A DNA stretch of 14,865 bases from Bacteroidia bacterium. Lineage in GTDB: Bacteria > Bacteroidota > Bacteroidia > Chitinophagales > Saprospiraceae. Where the stretch lies: contig JAUIIF010000040.1 in the NCBI GenBank assembly GCA_030431945.1, positions 1 through 14,865 on the forward strand, given 5' to 3'. This document shows, piece by piece, positions 6,090 to 12,390 of this stretch. Under the pieces are notes generated by a model. That model did no database searches and had not been told where the DNA came from. It saw nothing but the letters and a program-made list of their open reading frames with translations. The position numbers and the translations under genes were made by a program. Within the stretch, counting starts at the first letter, position 1. Each line of letters starts with the position of its first letter.

Positions 6090-7394
6090 ATGGAAGCATT
6101 GCTACGCCGAATATTGCAGTTGTACGTCAAATCTTTCTCCGGCTTACCCCGCCGGGTGTGGTTGCTTTCGCTGGTCATGTTGGTTAACCGGAGCGGGGCA
6201 ATGGTGGTCGCCTTTCTCTCCGTTTACCTGATCGACCAGAGGGGGTACGCCCCGGCAGACGCCGGCTACGTTATGGCCGCTTTCGGGGCCGGGGGAATCC
6301 TGGGGAACTACTGCGGGGGATTACTGAACGATCGGTTTGGCTCCTGGCATATCCAGTTGTTCAGCATGATTGGTGCCGGAATTCTCAACATTATCTTGGG
6401 GCAGATGACGGAGTTCTGGTCCCTTTGCCTCCTGGCGTTTTTGATCTCGCTGTGGGCGGATGCCTTCCGCCCGGCCAACCGCGCCGCGCTGGCCATTTAC
6501 GCACCCGCCGAACGGCTGACGCAGGCCTACGGCCTGCAGCGGATGGCCGTCAACCTGGGGTTCAGCATCGGGCCCGCCCTCGGCGGCTACCTCATCTATA
6601 CCTACGGGTTTGAACTTATGTTTTGGGCGGATGGCCTCACTTTCCTGCTGGCAGCCCTCGTGTTTTTCCTTGCCCTGCCCGCGGATGAAACCGCGAAGCC
6701 CCTGGTGGAACGCCCCTCCCGCAAGCAGCGGTCGATGGCAAATGTGCTCGATGCCCCCACCCTGGCACCTGCGTCCGCGCCCGCACACCAGCAGCTCTGG
6801 CTCCTGGCCTTCGTCGTGGCGAATATGGGCATCATCCTGCTGTTCTTCCAGTTGTTCAGCACCTTCCCGGTGTACCTGAAGGAGACGGGGTTTGACGAAC
6901 GGGCCATCGGCTGGCTCTTTACCATCAGCGGGGTGCTGATCGTCACTACCGAAATGCCCATCCTCTACGCCGCCGAACGGCGCTACCGGCCCATTCCCAC
7001 CATGCTGTTCGGTGCCGCCCTGATCATTACCGCTTACCTTACCCTACCCTGGGTAATCACCATCGGCTACCTGCCCCTCGTGCTGATGATACTGCTGCTA
7101 ACCATGGGCGAAATCCTCTACATGCCCTTTACCAATACCTACGTGGCGCGTTACGCGCCGCCAGCACGGCGGGGCGAGTACCTGGGGCTGCTTTCCGCCA
7201 GTTACTCTGCTGCTTTTGTCCTCGGTCCCCTGCTGGGCTTTGGGGTGGCAGGGCACTACGGCTACGGTATCGCCACCCTTACCTGCTGCGCCGTGGCGAT
7301 GGTCGGCTGGGCCTTACTCTCCCGCATCAATCTTCTCCGGGAGGCTAGCGCTGTTCCGGCAGGCCCCAATGGCCCCAAACTGCTTGAGGAGTAA
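6090..7394 (+). CDS. MFS transporter (DHA1/MdtH-like drug or metabolite exporter)
   Basis: A 434-residue major facilitator protein with about 12 hydrophobic segments in two six-helix halves joined by a charged loop at about 197-228 (ETAKPLVERPSRKQR region). Motif A of the TM2-TM3 loop is GGLLNDRFGSWHIQ (76-89). ADAFRPANRAA (123-133) and NLGFSIGPALGGYL (155-168, motif C-like, typical of exporters) follow. The second half begins near LLAFVVANMGIILLFFQLF. MdtH-like multidrug exporters match this pattern best; the substrate is unknown. The ATG at 6090 leaves 104 bases to the divergent hydrolase start. The stop codon is followed at once by a heptamer repeat array that carries on to the stop codon of the convergent gene, so there is no room for a normal terminator. 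Confidence 0.85.
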   Translation: MEALLRRILQLYVKSFSGLPRRVWLLSLVMLVNRSGAMVVAFLSVYLIDQRGYAPADAGYVMAAFGAGGILGNYCGGLLNDRFGSWHIQLFSMIGAGILNIILGQMTEFWSLCLLAFLISLWADAFRPANRAALAIYAPAERLTQAYGLQRMAVNLGFSIGPALGGYLIYTYGFELMFWADGLTFLLAALVFFLALPADETAKPLVERPSRKQRSMANVLDAPTLAPASAPAHQQLWLLAFVVANMGIILLFFQLFSTFPVYLKETGFDERAIGWLFTISGVLIVTTEMPILYAAERRYRPIPTMLFGAALIITAYLTLPWVITIGYLPLVLMILLLTMGEILYMPFTNTYVARYAPPARRGEYLGLLSASYSAAFVLGPLLGFGVAGHYGYGIATLTCCAVAMVGWALLSRINLLREASAVPAGPNGPKLLEE

Positions 7395-7457
7395 CCCGCA
7401 ACCCGCAACCCGCAACCCGCAACCCGCAACTTGCAACTCGCAACTCGCAACTTGCAA
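7395..7457. repeat. tandem array of nine 7-base repeats, consensus CYYGCAA
   Basis: Directly after the MFS stop codon come five CCCGCAA units, then CTTGCAA, CTCGCAA, CTCGCAA and CTTGCAA, all exactly 7 bases long. Variation is confined to positions 2 and 3 and is only C/T. A decayed tenth unit (CCCGTCC, 7458-7464) abuts the stop codon of the convergent gene at 7465. The period is not a multiple of 3, so it does not look like coding sequence. It resembles the short tandemly repeated heptamers described in cyanobacteria. Confidence 0.9.
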
Positions 7458-7464
7458 CCCGTCC

Positions 7465-7923
7465 CTAATCCGTCAAAACATCCACCACCGTTTTCAGGGC
7501 AATGAACATCGGCGCCCGGGCCTCCTTGCTGATGCTTTCTTCTTCGGCTTCGGCAGAGATCAGGTCTTCGATAAAGGCGAGCAGCTCTTCTTCCTCACTG
7601 TCTTCGAAGAAGGGCGTCAGGCGGTCCCGGAAACTTCCTTTTTCCGGCATGAGCGCATAATTCGCTTCTTCCGCCTGGCCAATCATGGCCTCACTTACGG
7701 GAACGCCGTCGGTCCGTTCTTCCTGTACGGACTGGTAAATGACCAGGGAGCCAAAGAGGAGCAGAGAACGCTCTTCCTCGCTCAGGATTTCGTGCTCTTC
7801 ATTCGTCAGGTAAGTGGCCAGCGCGGGTTGCGCTTCGGCAAAATCCTGAATTTCTACGGCAAAGTCATCTTCACCGGCTTCCAGGCGATTAAGCACACGT
7901 TCAATGGAGGTTTCCTGAATCAC
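7465..7923 (-). CDS. acidic hypothetical protein, 152 residues
   Basis: I do not recognise this protein. It is predominantly helical and very acidic, with Glu-rich stretches at about 108-132 (EDSEEEELLAFIEDLI and AEAEEES), no signal peptide and no membrane segment, so it is probably cytoplasmic. The only in-frame start is GTG at 7923 (MIQETSIERVL); a TAA blocks the frame a short way upstream and no earlier ATG exists. Internal ATGs would remove more than half of the protein. It lies 92 bases behind the hypothetical gene at 8016-8375 on the same strand and could be the last gene of a pdxH transcript. No Shine-Dalgarno site is visible, as is common in Bacteroidota. Confidence 0.7.
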   Translation of the reverse strand: MIQETSIERVLNRLEAGEDDFAVEIQDFAEAQPALATYLTNEEHEILSEEERSLLLFGSLVIYQSVQEERTDGVPVSEAMIGQAEEANYALMPEKGSFRDRLTPFFEDSEEEELLAFIEDLISAEAEEESISKEARAPMFIALKTVVDVLTD

Positions 7924-8015
7924 TAAAGTTGATGTTTTATAAGATTAGCCGACGGACGAGGCAGGGCGCGGCCGCGGGTGCAAAGCGAAGCATTAACGAG
8001 CAGGGGGCGCACCGG

Positions 8016-8375
8016 TCAGTCCTTGGGGATGAAGCCGAACCGGGCACCTTCTTTGTCCACGATAAGGAAGCAAAGTTCGTTATGGTTCTTCTTGTAGACC
8101 TCCCGGAAAGGATCAATCTTTTCCGGAGGAATGATCGTTTTGGCCACCAGTTCTTCGAGCGTGGTCAGGTTGAGGTGCCAGATGGTTCCGCGTCTGGTAC
8201 TGATGTCCGTAACGAAGATACCGGGCACCTGGTCGGTGGCCGGCCCGTCAAAGGCAAAGAATAAAGGATAGTTGCTTACTCCTTCATCCACGACGGTTTC
8301 GGCGGCTTCGGCCAGCTGGTCGCGGAAAGGTTGGACGTCGGATTGCAGTTGAACCCAGTTTTGTTGTTCTGCCAT
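8016..8375 (-). CDS. hypothetical protein, 119 residues, behind pdxH
   Basis: A soluble 119-residue protein: an N-terminal amphipathic helix (WVQLQSDVQPFRDQLAEAAETVV), then a predicted alternating beta/alpha region (NYPLFFAFDG, GIFVTDISTRRGTIWHLNL, TTLEELVAKTIIPPEKIDPFREVY) and a final strand pair (ELCFLIVDKEG, ARFGFIPKD). The phrasing resembles a conserved Bacteroidota family of unknown function that I know only by pattern, not by name. ATG at 8375 is preferred over the upstream TTG at 8384. It begins 11 bases after the pdxH stop, so it is probably co-transcribed. TAAATTTG (8382-8389), a perfect -7 match, overlaps the pdxH stop codon and could also drive a nearly leaderless transcript, but it has no -33 box. 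Confidence 0.75.
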   Translation of the reverse strand: MAEQQNWVQLQSDVQPFRDQLAEAAETVVDEGVSNYPLFFAFDGPATDQVPGIFVTDISTRRGTIWHLNLTTLEELVAKTIIPPEKIDPFREVYKKNHNELCFLIVDKEGARFGFIPKD

Positions 8376-8386
8376 GGTGCGCAAAT

Positions 8387-9037
8387 TTACGGTGCCAATC
8401 TTACCCGCTCCCAGTTATTGCCCGCCGCAACGCGGCGGTACGCCAATCGGTCGTGCAACCGGCTACTGCGGCCCTGCCAGAATTCGATGAGGGTAGGGAC
8501 GAGCAGGAAGCCACCCCAGTTTTCCGGACGGGGCAGTACCGCGTCATTGGCGTAGGCGGCCTCTACTTCCTGTTGCCGGTTTTCGAGGAAAGCACGATCA
8601 GGAATTTCCTGGCTTTGCGGACTTACCCAGGCACCGATCTGGCTTTTCTTCGGCCGGCTCTGAAAGTAAGCCGTTGAGACCTCCGGCGCTGCCCGCACTA
8701 CGTGACCTTCAATCCGGACCTGCCGCTGGAGCTCCAGCCAGTTGAAGACCGTTGCAGCGTAGGGGCGGGCCGCCAGTTCCTGGCCCTTTCTACTGTCGTA
8801 GTTCGTATAGAAAAGAAAACCTTCCTTACTGGCCTGCTTCAGCAGGACGACCCGCGCTGCGGGCGTCCCCGCTTCCGTGATCGTAGCGACGACCATGGCG
8901 TTTGGCTCGGGGCAGTCGCTCTGCTGTGCATCGGCAAACCAGCGCTCGAACAATTCAAAGGGGTTGTCCGGAGAATTAGACTCCAGGAGTTCATCAATTT
9001 GGTAATCGACCCGGAGGTCGCCTGCATCAATTGCCAC
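8387..9037 (-). CDS. pdxH: pyridoxine/pyridoxamine 5'-phosphate oxidase
   Basis: This FMN-dependent oxidase converts pyridoxine or pyridoxamine 5'-phosphate to pyridoxal 5'-phosphate, the last step of de novo vitamin B6 synthesis and of salvage. The 216-residue length is typical and all family blocks are present: ARVVLLK (61-67, FMN), FYTNYDSRKGQEL (76-88), RQVRIEG (105-111), YFQSRPKKSQIGAWVSPQSQ (124-143), PENWGG (171-176), EFWQGRSSRLHDR (185-197, substrate and FMN phosphate) and the C-terminal RVRLAP. The start is GTG at 9037; a TAA lies six codons upstream in frame and the nearby ATG is out of frame, so GTG is the only sensible choice. It is followed by a probable co-transcribed gene 11 bases downstream. 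Confidence 0.96.
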   Translation of the reverse strand: MAIDAGDLRVDYQIDELLESNSPDNPFELFERWFADAQQSDCPEPNAMVVATITEAGTPAARVVLLKQASKEGFLFYTNYDSRKGQELAARPYAATVFNWLELQRQVRIEGHVVRAAPEVSTAYFQSRPKKSQIGAWVSPQSQEIPDRAFLENRQQEVEAAYANDAVLPRPENWGGFLLVPTLIEFWQGRSSRLHDRLAYRRVAAGNNWERVRLAP

Positions 9038-9049
9038 GGGGGGAGAGGA

Positions 9050-9077
9050 TTAGTGGTTAGTAAGTAGTCAGTCGTAC
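9050..9077. repeat. short degenerate heptamer repeat upstream of pdxH
   Basis: Four consecutive 7-base units TTAGTGG, TTAGTAA, GTAGTCA and GTCGTAC share a KTMGTNN pattern. The tract lies 13 bases upstream of the pdxH GTG start. It is short and degenerate, and its sequence differs from the heptamers at 7395. Confidence 0.35.
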
Positions 9078-9138
9078 GGTACCTGCATAAAATCGGCAGG
9101 GAAATTTTTCATTAGCTATCGTGGCTGCTGACGCCGTT

Positions 9139-9166
9139 AAAAAAAACTCGTCAACGCCAAGGCATT
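9139..9166 (-). terminator. weak intrinsic terminator candidate downstream of the macrodomain gene
   Basis: On the minus strand AATGC-CTTG-GCGTT (9166 to 9153) can form a 5-base stem (one G-U pair) capped by a CUUG tetraloop. Six bases later comes a run of eight T (9146 to 9139). It lies about 100 bases past the macrodomain stop at 9268. The stem is short, so this is tentative. Confidence 0.3.
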
Positions 9167-9267
9167 AGCTACGTTTTTTACCTGGTCAGGAAACACGCTG
9201 ACTGCGCGCTAAATTTCCTCCTACCATTCCGGTACCGGTATAAGTACAGCTTATTGCCGCTAGTTGT

Positions 9268-9774
9268 TTAAGAAAGCAGGTGCTGATAGATGGTATAATT
9301 ATCCGCATCAAAACAGACGAAGATGACCGTTTCCGGCAAGTGGCCTGCGTGTGCGTTTACCGTACGGATGGCAATGGCCGCTGCTCTTTCTTTAGGAAAG
9401 CCATAAATGCCGGTACTGATGTTGGGAAAAGCAACTTGCTTTGCACCGATTTTTTCTGCGAGCAACAAAGCGTTCCGGTAACAGCTCGCCAGCAATTCGT
9501 CTTCGCCGGATTTTCCGTCCTTCCAGCGCGGGCCGACGGTATGGATGACGTATTGACACGGCAGGTCTCCGCCGGTAGTGAAAACGGCTTCTCCTACCGG
9601 GCAACCACCCTGCCGGCTACGAATTTCGCGACAGGCAGCGAGGATGGCCGGGCCTCCGGCCCGGTGAATGGCCCCATCCACTCCGCCACCCCCCAGTAAG
9701 GAGGTGTTGGCTGCGTTAACGATGGCGTTGACGGCTTGCCGGGTGATATCACCCTGAAGTAACCTTATCTGCAT
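9268..9774 (-). CDS. macrodomain protein, MacroD/YmdB-type ADP-ribosyl or O-acetyl-ADP-ribose hydrolase
   Basis: A stand-alone 168-residue macrodomain. The N-terminal IRLLQGDITRQAVNAIVNAA strand-helix is at 3-22, NAANTSLLGGGGVDGAIHRA (20-39) supplies the Asn and Asp residues of the MacroD active site, TTGGDLPCQYVIHTVGP is at 66-82, and NISTGIYGFPKERAA (118-132) is the phosphate-binding loop. Enzymes with these signatures remove ADP-ribose from acidic residues of proteins or deacetylate O-acetyl-ADP-ribose; which applies here is not decidable. E. coli YmdB also inhibits RNase III, but that cannot be assumed. The start is ATG 9774. It follows clpX on the same strand with a 96-base gap, so read-through from clpX is possible. 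No sirtuin or ADP-ribosyltransferase partner is nearby. Confidence 0.92.
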   Translation of the reverse strand: MQIRLLQGDITRQAVNAIVNAANTSLLGGGGVDGAIHRAGGPAILAACREIRSRQGGCPVGEAVFTTGGDLPCQYVIHTVGPRWKDGKSGEDELLASCYRNALLLAEKIGAKQVAFPNISTGIYGFPKERAAAIAIRTVNAHAGHLPETVIFVCFDADNYTIYQHLLS

Positions 9775-9870
9775 GGCAACAAGTGAGCTTTGTGCTGTTT
9801 TGAAAAAACTGCGTTTGGCACCTGCGGCCGCGCCCTTGCGGCAGCCCGATCAAATTACAGCTCCCTTTCC

Positions 9871-11148
9871 TTACGCGGCTTTCAGCAACTCCAGCATTCC
9901 GCCTTCCAGCTTCGACTTGGCGTAGGCCCGGTCGATGGTGAAGTGCTTGACGTCCTTCATGCCCGGCATTTCGAACATGGCGTCGGTCATTACGGCCTCG
10001 CAGATGGAGCGGAGCCCCCGGGCCCCGAGTTCGTATTCGAGGGCGGTTTTCGCCAGGTACTCGATTACGTCGTCGGTAAAGGTGAGGTTAATCCCTTCCA
10101 GGCGGAAGAGGTGCTGGTACTGCTTCAGCAGGCTGTTATGTGGTTCGGTCAGGATGGCCATCATGGCCGTCAGGTCCAGCGGCTTCAGGTAAGTGACCAC
10201 GGGAAGACGGCCGATCAGTTCGGGAATCATCCCGAAGCGGCGCACATCTTTGTGGGTGACGTAGCGCAGCAGGTCTTCTTCTTCAATCCGTTTGTCCTGG
10301 TTACTGCCGAAGCCGATGACCTTGCTGTTCATCCGCCGGGCAATTACCTTTTCGATGCCGTCAAAAGCACCGCCGCAAATGAAGAGGATGTTCTCCGTAT
10401 TCACCTTCACGAGTTTCTGCTCCGGGTGCTTACGGCCACCCTGCGGTGGCACCATGACGTCCGTTCCTTCCAGCATCTTAAGCATGGCTTGCTGGACGCC
10501 CTCTCCGCTCACGTCCCGGGTAATGCTGGGGTTGTCCGATTTGCGGGCGACCTTATCCATTTCATCAATGTAGACGATGCCGCGTTGGGCGCTGTTCACA
10601 TCGTAATTGCAGACCTGGAGGAGGCGGGCCAGGATGGACTCCACGTCTTCGCCCACGTAGCCGGCCTGGGTGAAAACCGTGGCATCGACGATGGCGAAGG
10701 GAACGTCCAGGAATTTGGCAATGGTTTTAGCCAGGAGGGTTTTACCCGTCCCCGTACGGCCAACCAGCAGGATGTTGCTCTTTTCAATCTGCACCTCATC
10801 TTCCGTCGTTGGGGGATGAGAAAGGCGCTTGTAGTGGTTGTAAACAGCCACGGAAATGATCTTCTTGGCCTGGTCTTGCCCGATGACGTACTTATCGAGA
10901 TGCTTTTTGATGTCTCGTGGCGTTACGTTTTTGGGGAGGCTGAAATCGCTTTTTGTCGGTTTTGGTTCCGCCGTGTCCGGCTGGGCGGGCATGACGCCGC
11001 CGTACAGTTCTTCTGCAACAATCTCTTGTGCTTGTTCCACACAAATTTCGCAGATGTGGGAACTCAGGCCAGCCACCAGTACCAGTGCTTCGCTTTTGTC
11101 GCGACCACAAAAGGAACAATGAACTTCCTGTTTTTTTCCTCGCATCAT
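9871..11148 (-). CDS. clpX: ATP-dependent Clp protease ATP-binding subunit ClpX
   Basis: This hexameric AAA+ unfoldase recognises tagged proteins and feeds them to ClpP. The 425-residue protein has the N-terminal zinc-binding domain with Cys11, Cys14, Cys33 and Cys36, Walker A GRTGTGKT (130-137), pore-1 loop GYVG (163-166), Walker B IVYIDEMDK (191-199), RKH pore loop (239-241), the ClpP-docking IGF tripeptide (278-280) and the sensor-2 region GARGLRSICE. Walker A has Arg where many ClpX proteins have Pro; the catalytic Lys and Thr are kept. The start is ATG 11148 or the adjacent in-frame ATG 11145. It lies 212 bases behind clpP, but a strong terminator and a palindrome sit between them, so clpX probably has its own promoter; TACTTTAG about 10 bases upstream is only a 7-of-8 match. 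Confidence 0.98.
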   Translation of the reverse strand: MMRGKKQEVHCSFCGRDKSEALVLVAGLSSHICEICVEQAQEIVAEELYGGVMPAQPDTAEPKPTKSDFSLPKNVTPRDIKKHLDKYVIGQDQAKKIISVAVYNHYKRLSHPPTTEDEVQIEKSNILLVGRTGTGKTLLAKTIAKFLDVPFAIVDATVFTQAGYVGEDVESILARLLQVCNYDVNSAQRGIVYIDEMDKVARKSDNPSITRDVSGEGVQQAMLKMLEGTDVMVPPQGGRKHPEQKLVKVNTENILFICGGAFDGIEKVIARRMNSKVIGFGSNQDKRIEEEDLLRYVTHKDVRRFGMIPELIGRLPVVTYLKPLDLTAMMAILTEPHNSLLKQYQHLFRLEGINLTFTDDVIEYLAKTALEYELGARGLRSICEAVMTDAMFEMPGMKDVKHFTIDRAYAKSKLEGGMLELLKAA

Positions 11149-11172
11149 AATCTAAAGTAGTGATAATCTGGT

Positions 11173-11205
11173 GGTAATGGTCAGGTGATGGCACCTGCCG
11201 TTACC
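11173..11205. promoter_or_regulatory. two-part palindrome in the clpX upstream region
   Basis: CAGGTG (11182-11187) and CACCTG (11192-11197) form a perfect inner repeat around ATGG, and GGTAA (11173-11177) and TTACC (11201-11205) form an outer one. It lies about 25 bases upstream of the clpX start and past the clpP terminator. On the minus strand no T-tract follows it, so it is more likely an operator or leader hairpin than a terminator. Confidence 0.45.
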
Positions 11206-11236
11206 GAAAAAATGGGAGACCCCTTATCAGAAAGGG

Positions 11237-11281
11237 AAAAAAGCCGCTCCAAATACCCGGTGGGGATCATTGGAGCGGCTT
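11237..11281 (-). terminator. strong intrinsic terminator after clpP
   Basis: AAGCCGCTCCAA (11241-11252) pairs perfectly with TTGGAGCGGCTT (11270-11281) around a 17-base loop, and on the minus strand the stem runs into TTTTTT (11242 to 11237). It lies about 80 bases past the clpP stop and before the clpX start, so it should limit read-through from clpP into clpX. Confidence 0.85.
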
Positions 11282-11317
11282 CGGGAGGCGAAAGTACGAC
11301 ATTAAGCACGGTGTTGC

Positions 11318-11331
11318 CGTACAATTGTACG
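11318..11331. repeat. 14-base perfect palindrome in the clpP 3' region
   Basis: CGTACAATTGTACG is a perfect uninterrupted palindrome lying 30 bases after the clpP stop and before the terminator. With no loop it is a poor RNA hairpin but a good dimer-protein DNA site. Confidence 0.5.
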
Positions 11332-11360
11332 ACCAAACCAGTTCTTAGCGCCTTGGTATT

Positions 11361-12059
11361 TTATGCTTTGTCGCGATTAAGCACTTCGTCAACGAGGCCG
11401 TAGGCAACGGCTTCCTTGGCCGTCATCCAGTTGTCGCGGTCACTGTCTTTCTCGATGGCTTCAAAAGTCTGTCCGGTGTGAGAGGCCAGGATGGTATACA
11501 GCTCGTCCCGCAGTTGCGAGATCAGCCGGTAGTTGATCTCCATGTCGGAGAACTGCCCCTGCATACCGCCACTTGGCTGGTGGATCATGACGCGGGCGTG
11601 AGGAAGAATGGAGCGTTTGCCTTTCTCACCGGCGGCGAGGAGGACGGAGCCCATGGAGGCGGCGAGCCCGGTACAGATGGTCGCTACGTCAGGGGTGACG
11701 TACTGCATGGTATCGTACATACCCATGCCGGCGATGACGCTGCCGCCCGGGCTGTTGATAAACATCTGAACGTCCCGCTTAGGGTCTACGGATTCGAGGA
11801 AGAGCAACTGTGCCTGAACTACGTTGGCGACGTAGTCCGTCACGGCTACGCCCATAAAAATGATGCGGTCCATCATCAGGCGGCTGAATACGTCAAGCGC
11901 CGCAATATTCATCTGCCGTTCTTCAATTACGTTAGGGCTGAAACCCGTAACCTGCGGCGTCGCCATGCCGCCAATGGCAGCGGCGTATTTCTCAAGGTGC
12001 ATCGTACTCATACCCATGTGGCGGGTGGCGTACTTCATGAATTCATCCTGGGGGATCAT
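11361..12059 (-). CDS. clpP: ATP-dependent Clp protease proteolytic subunit ClpP
   Basis: This serine peptidase forms the double-heptamer chamber that degrades substrates delivered by ClpX. The 232-residue form starting at ATG 12059 carries the triad Ser135 (GLAASMGS), His160 (MIHQPSGG) and Asp209 (SDRDNW), the oxyanion loop INSPGGSVIAG (101-111), and the C-terminal TAKEAVAYGLVDEVL. The N-terminus (DEFMKYATRHMGMSTMHL, then SPNVIEERQMN at about 41-51) resembles Bacteroidota ClpP and is longer than the E. coli one. The frame stays open for 46 codons further upstream to 12197, but that part is Pro/Arg-rich and unlike ClpP, so I exclude it. A hairpin AAGGG/CCCTT lies about 12-30 bases upstream of the ATG. 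The gene follows tig on the same strand across 331 bases that contain a perfect long palindrome. Confidence 0.97.
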   Translation of the reverse strand: MIPQDEFMKYATRHMGMSTMHLEKYAAAIGGMATPQVTGFSPNVIEERQMNIAALDVFSRLMMDRIIFMGVAVTDYVANVVQAQLLFLESVDPKRDVQMFINSPGGSVIAGMGMYDTMQYVTPDVATICTGLAASMGSVLLAAGEKGKRSILPHARVMIHQPSGGMQGQFSDMEINYRLISQLRDELYTILASHTGQTFEAIEKDSDRDNWMTAKEAVAYGLVDEVLNRDKA

Positions 12060-12390
12060 GGGAATTATATTTAAGGGTTTTGGCGACCCTTTTTCGGGCC
12101 GTCTTGTCGTAAACGCGTGAAGGGCGCGGGGGTTTAGTCCGGCCGGAAGCAAGTAGGGAGAAAGGGCGCCCGCCGCCAGCAAGTCGTTGCCCTGCATGAA
12201 GTCGTTTTGCTTCTATCTGGGCCAATCGGGCAATTCCCCCGGGCCGTGCACTGCCCCCAGGCAGCGTGACTTCAGGTCGGGGTGTTGCTTAGGTATAAGG
12301 TCGCCCAAAGAGTGTTGCGCGCACATTACACCTAAGTCACTCTGACTTAGGTGTAAGTGCCCACCGGTTCATTAAGCAGGTACGCTCCGG
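12060..12390. other. tig-clpP intergenic region, palindrome-rich, no gene
   Basis: I see no convincing gene or RNA family here. The minus strand carries, in order from tig, the perfect stem at 12326-12356, a further copy of its half-site at 12288-12299, and a small hairpin CTGCC-CCCA-GGCAG (12251-12264). AAGTCGTTGC and AAGTCGTTTTGC are a loose direct repeat around 12180-12215. The AAGGG/CCCTT inverted repeat lies just before the clpP start. No clear TAnnTTTG element is present, so the clpP promoter remains unplaced. Confidence 0.5.
12326..12356. repeat. 14-base perfect inverted repeat with 3-base loop downstream of tig
   Basis: TTACACCTAAGTCA (12326-12339) and TGACTTAGGTGTAA (12343-12356) are exact reverse complements around CTC. 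CAC/GTG extends the stem past a one-base bulge. It lies about 35 bases after the tig stop. No T-tract follows on either strand. CTTAGGTATAAG at 12288-12299 repeats the right arm's CTTAGGTGTAAG (12346-12357) with one change. Confidence 0.75.

Noticed and set aside
7395..7457. Heptamer array as a CRISPR
   Set aside because: Contiguous 7-base units without spacers; no cas genes in the window.
9800..9850. Terminator between clpX and the macrodomain gene
   Set aside because: CTGC/GCAG pairing around a GC-rich core exists, but it has a mismatch and the T6 run is too far away to count as an intrinsic terminator.
9790..11160. 456-residue plus-strand ORF
   Set aside because: Antisense shadow of clpX, which has full family motifs; the shadow has no recognisable domain.
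12060..12197. 46-codon N-terminal extension of ClpP
   Set aside because: Pro/Arg-rich, unlike ClpP; the ATG at 12059 gives the Bacteroidota-type N-terminus.
12326..12356. tig terminator
   Set aside because: The stem is perfect, but neither strand has a T-tract after it, so I record it as a repeat or regulatory palindrome.
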